A stretch of 28,260 bases of DNA. It comes from a virus. The notes under the pieces were generated by a model that saw nothing but the letters and a program-made list of their open reading frames with translations, was not told the origin of the DNA and did no database searches. Both the position numbers and the translations under genes were made by a program. The stretch's first letter is position 1. Each line of letters begins with the position of its first letter. Positions 26,704-28,260 of the stretch are shown here, piece by piece. The stretch lies in the IMG/VR virus record IMGVR_UViG_3300020370_000430, positions 1 to 28,260 of that record. One strand, given 5' to 3'.

Positions 26704-27112
26704 TATTGTTTGGTGCAACGGCACATTCGATATTCTTCATCCAGGTCATATAGAACTATTCAAAGTTGCTAGATCTCTAGGAGAAAAAGTAATAGTTGCT
26801 ACGGATACTGATGAGAAGATTCGGACTGATAAAGGAGAGCATCGCCCTATAAATGATCTTCATTATAGGGTTGCTATGCTTGAGGCAATTAAGTATATTG
26901 ATGTTGTCCATACCTTTGGTAGTAGACAAGAGTTAGAAGATCTAATTGAACTATATCAACCTGATATATTATTACTTGGTGATGATTGGAGGGATGGTGA
27001 TGTAGTTGGTTGGGAACACGCTGGTGAGGTAAGACATCTTCCTAGAGTGGGAGGATATGCTAGTAGTAATGTAATCAAAAAGATTAATGAAAGTACTGTT
27101 ACTGGGAGATAG
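26693..27112 (+). CDS. hldE: Sugar-phosphate nucleotidyltransferase (HldE C-terminal domain type)
   Basis: This 139-residue protein carries the cytidylyltransferase-superfamily motif NGTFDILHPGH (residues 9-19; HxGH at 16-19). It also has the HldE/RfaE features RPINDLHYRVAMLEAI and a C-terminal GGYASSNVIKKI, corresponding to the usual STTxII nucleotide-binding end. By family, it joins AMP to a heptose-1-phosphate to give ADP-heptose. Length matches the C-terminal domain of bifunctional HldE. The ATG overlaps the previous stop by 11 bases, and its end overlaps the kinase by 26 bases. The two HldE activities are therefore split and reversed in order. A glycerol-3-phosphate cytidylyltransferase-like role is the main alternative. 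The symbol denotes only the C-terminal half. Confidence 0.82.
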   Translation: MQNDIVWCNGTFDILHPGHIELFKVARSLGEKVIVATDTDEKIRTDKGEHRPINDLHYRVAMLEAIKYIDVVHTFGSRQELEDLIELYQPDILLLGDDWRDGDVVGWEHAGEVRHLPRVGGYASSNVIKKINESTVTGR

Positions 27113-27821
27113 TTGTGAAGATGAGTACATCTATGGTAGATGTACTCGTATAAGTCCAGAAGCACCTGTGCCTGTGCTGGATTATGCTAAGATAAAAACC
27201 ACTTCTGGTATGGCTGGTAATGTATGTTTAAACTTACAATCATTTGGTATTGATATTACATTCTTAACTAATAATGAACAATTAGTAAAGACTAGATTCA
27301 TTGATGAGAAATCTAATCAACAGATACTTAGGGTTGATAATGAGGAAAAGATAAGACCTTTATTAATTCCTGTTTCCACTGATGGGTTTGATGCTGTTGT
27401 TATATCGGATTATAATAAAGGATATTTAACCACAGAAAAGATATTTGAAATTGTAGAGAGTGCAACCTGTCCTGTGTTTATTGATAGTAAGAAAACTATA
27501 CTTCCTAACAAACCTAATTGTTTTATTAAGATAAATGATGTAGAATATGAGAATCTAGATAATTATAATATAGAAAATTTAATAGTAACAAAAGGATCTG
27601 AAGGGTGTATATACAATAATATATTATATCCATCAGAGAAAGTAAAGGTTTTTGATGTAGTCGGTGCAGGAGATACTTTTCTTTCTGCTCTAGTGTTTGG
27701 ATATATAACTACTAATAATATAGACTATTCTCTTATGTTGGGAAACAAAGCGGCAGCAATTGCTGTACAACATTCTGGTACATATATTTTAAACGGAGAA
27801 GATATTGAAAGAATCGTCTGA
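27087..27821 (+). CDS. hldE: Compact PfkB-family kinase (HldE N-terminal domain type)
   Basis: The 244-residue protein starts MKVLLLGDSCEDEYIYG and contains SRISPEAPVPV-type sequence (RISPEAPVPVLDYAKIKT) matching heptose-7-phosphate kinases. It also has the QQILRVDNEE strand, ISDYNKGYL, and the PfkB active-site GAGDT (193-197; Asp196 as general base). It is about 70-80 residues shorter than the usual HldE kinase domain. By comparison with the E. coli sequence, part of the shortening is a missing stretch of about 30 residues between the first beta-alpha units and the TR(F)IDEKSNQQ strand. The family reaction is phosphorylation of D-glycero-D-manno-heptose-7-phosphate at C1. Overlaps with both neighbours imply coupled translation. 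The symbol denotes only the N-terminal half; a different sugar substrate is possible. Confidence 0.8.
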   Translation: MKVLLLGDSCEDEYIYGRCTRISPEAPVPVLDYAKIKTTSGMAGNVCLNLQSFGIDITFLTNNEQLVKTRFIDEKSNQQILRVDNEEKIRPLLIPVSTDGFDAVVISDYNKGYLTTEKIFEIVESATCPVFIDSKKTILPNKPNCFIKINDVEYENLDNYNIENLIVTKGSEGCIYNNILYPSEKVKVFDVVGAGDTFLSALVFGYITTNNIDYSLMLGNKAAAIAVQHSGTYILNGEDIERIV

Positions 27822-28164
27822 TATAAAGTTTGTTCCTAAAGGATGGGGTTACGAGAAGTGGATATGTAACACCTCAGAATATTGTGGTAAGCTTTTATTC
27901 TTTGTTAAAGGTAAGAGATGTTCTTGGCATTATCATCTTTTAAAAGATGAAACCTTTTATTTACAGAGTGGTAAGATACATCTTTTCTATGGTTTTGATA
28001 ATGATATTGCATTATCTGATAGTATAGTTTTAGAACCAGGTGATAAATTTCATATTGAAAGAAAGATGAGACATCAAATGTATGCTATGGAAGACTCTGA
28101 ATTATTTGAGTTTTCTACACAACACTTTGATTTAGATTCGCACAGAGTTTTTAAAGGAGATTAA
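27805..28164 (+). CDS. Single-domain cupin, sugar-related
   Basis: This 119-residue protein, starting at TTG (GGAG lies 6 bases upstream), overlaps the kinase gene by 17 bases. It fits the first cupin motif exactly: Gly36, five residues, His42-x-His44, four residues, Glu49, six residues, Gly56. The second motif is LEPGDKFHIERKMRH, with His90 as the likely fourth metal ligand. Similar cupins (opening with KGWGYEKWI and then YCGKLLFF) accompany sugar-phosphate isomerases and nucleotide-sugar genes in surface-polysaccharide loci. It could be a sugar isomerase, an epimerase or a sugar-binding regulator; I cannot choose among these. No ATG is available near the start of the conserved region, which supports the TTG start. 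Confidence 0.72.
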   Translation: MKESSDIKFVPKGWGYEKWICNTSEYCGKLLFFVKGKRCSWHYHLLKDETFYLQSGKIHLFYGFDNDIALSDSIVLEPGDKFHIERKMRHQMYAMEDSELFEFSTQHFDLDSHRVFKGD

Positions 28165-28260
28165 GATACTGTGCTATGTTTATGAACTGATAATCCCATA
28201 CCTTCTCTGCGATAGTTAGATATTGATATTTTCCTTTTAGATGTTCTGGGAATGGAATGT
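28151..28260 (-). CDS. hldD: 3' end of a probable nucleotide-sugar epimerase (HldD-like), truncated by the window
   Basis: On the minus strand a frame open from the right edge reads IPFPEHLKGKYQYLTIAEKV and ends at TAA (28153-28151). The sequence PFPEHLKGKYQ followed by a T-x-A position closely resembles the conserved region near the C-terminus of ADP-L-glycero-D-manno-heptose-6-epimerases, where the usual form is P-x2-L-x-G-x-YQ-x2-T-x-AD. The ending after it (WDYQFINIAQYLNLL) is unlike E. coli HldD. It overlaps the stop of the cupin gene by 14 bases in a convergent arrangement. Only 35 codons are visible and a second minus frame is also open here, so this is a tentative call; it would supply the next step after HldE. 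Confidence 0.5.
   Translation of the reverse strand, partial: IPFPEHLKGKYQYLTIAEKVWDYQFINIAQYLNLL

Overview
The window looks like the late structural region of a T4-like marine myovirus, most likely a cyanophage of Synechococcus or Prochlorococcus. The evidence is the low GC, almost no intergenic DNA, T4-type late promoter boxes (TATAAATA or close variants) in front of several virion genes, and a long run of fibre and adhesin genes with repeats typical of cyanophage tail fibres. No RNA gene, integrase, insertion sequence or CRISPR array was seen. No gene-free stretch reaches 300 bases; the longest is about 150 bases and itself holds a small ORF and a hairpin. The host assignment is an inference.

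Region 1 (1-23594) is a one-directional block of virion genes. In order: the end of a small structural gene; a 1169-residue repetitive fibre; a collagen-like fibre; a subtilisin-family (S8) protease; two paralogous proteins combining a shared N-terminal module, Calx-beta-like domains and polyglycine domains; a 44-codon ORF; a fibre-like protein with an intact-looking type 1 copper site; a large protein with two polyglycine domains and a LamG-like domain; a short fibre protein; a 128-residue glycine-linker protein; a 1459-residue protein with five carbohydrate-binding-like repeats and a beta-helix; a 106-residue structural protein; and two extremely Cys-rich glycine-rich paralogues on either side of a 228-residue protein. 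Several share N-terminal modules, which suggests common attachment points on the tail with exchangeable receptor-binding parts.

Region 2 (23595-28260) is a sugar-metabolism operon. It starts behind a near-consensus sigma-70 promoter (TTGACT, 17 bp, TATAAT) rather than a late box. Its genes are a GT9/heptosyltransferase-like protein, a NodU-type carbamoyltransferase, a nucleotidyltransferase matching the HldE C-terminal domain, a compact PfkB kinase matching the HldE N-terminal domain, and a cupin. The last four genes overlap end to end. On the opposite strand, the 3' end of what looks like an HldD-type epimerase overlaps the cupin gene and runs off the window.

Read together, region 2 encodes kinase, adenylyltransferase, probable epimerase and a possible transferase for an ADP-heptose-type sugar, plus a carbamoylation enzyme. 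The sugar could go to host lipopolysaccharide, to another glycan, or to the phage's own fibres. The sequence does not show which.
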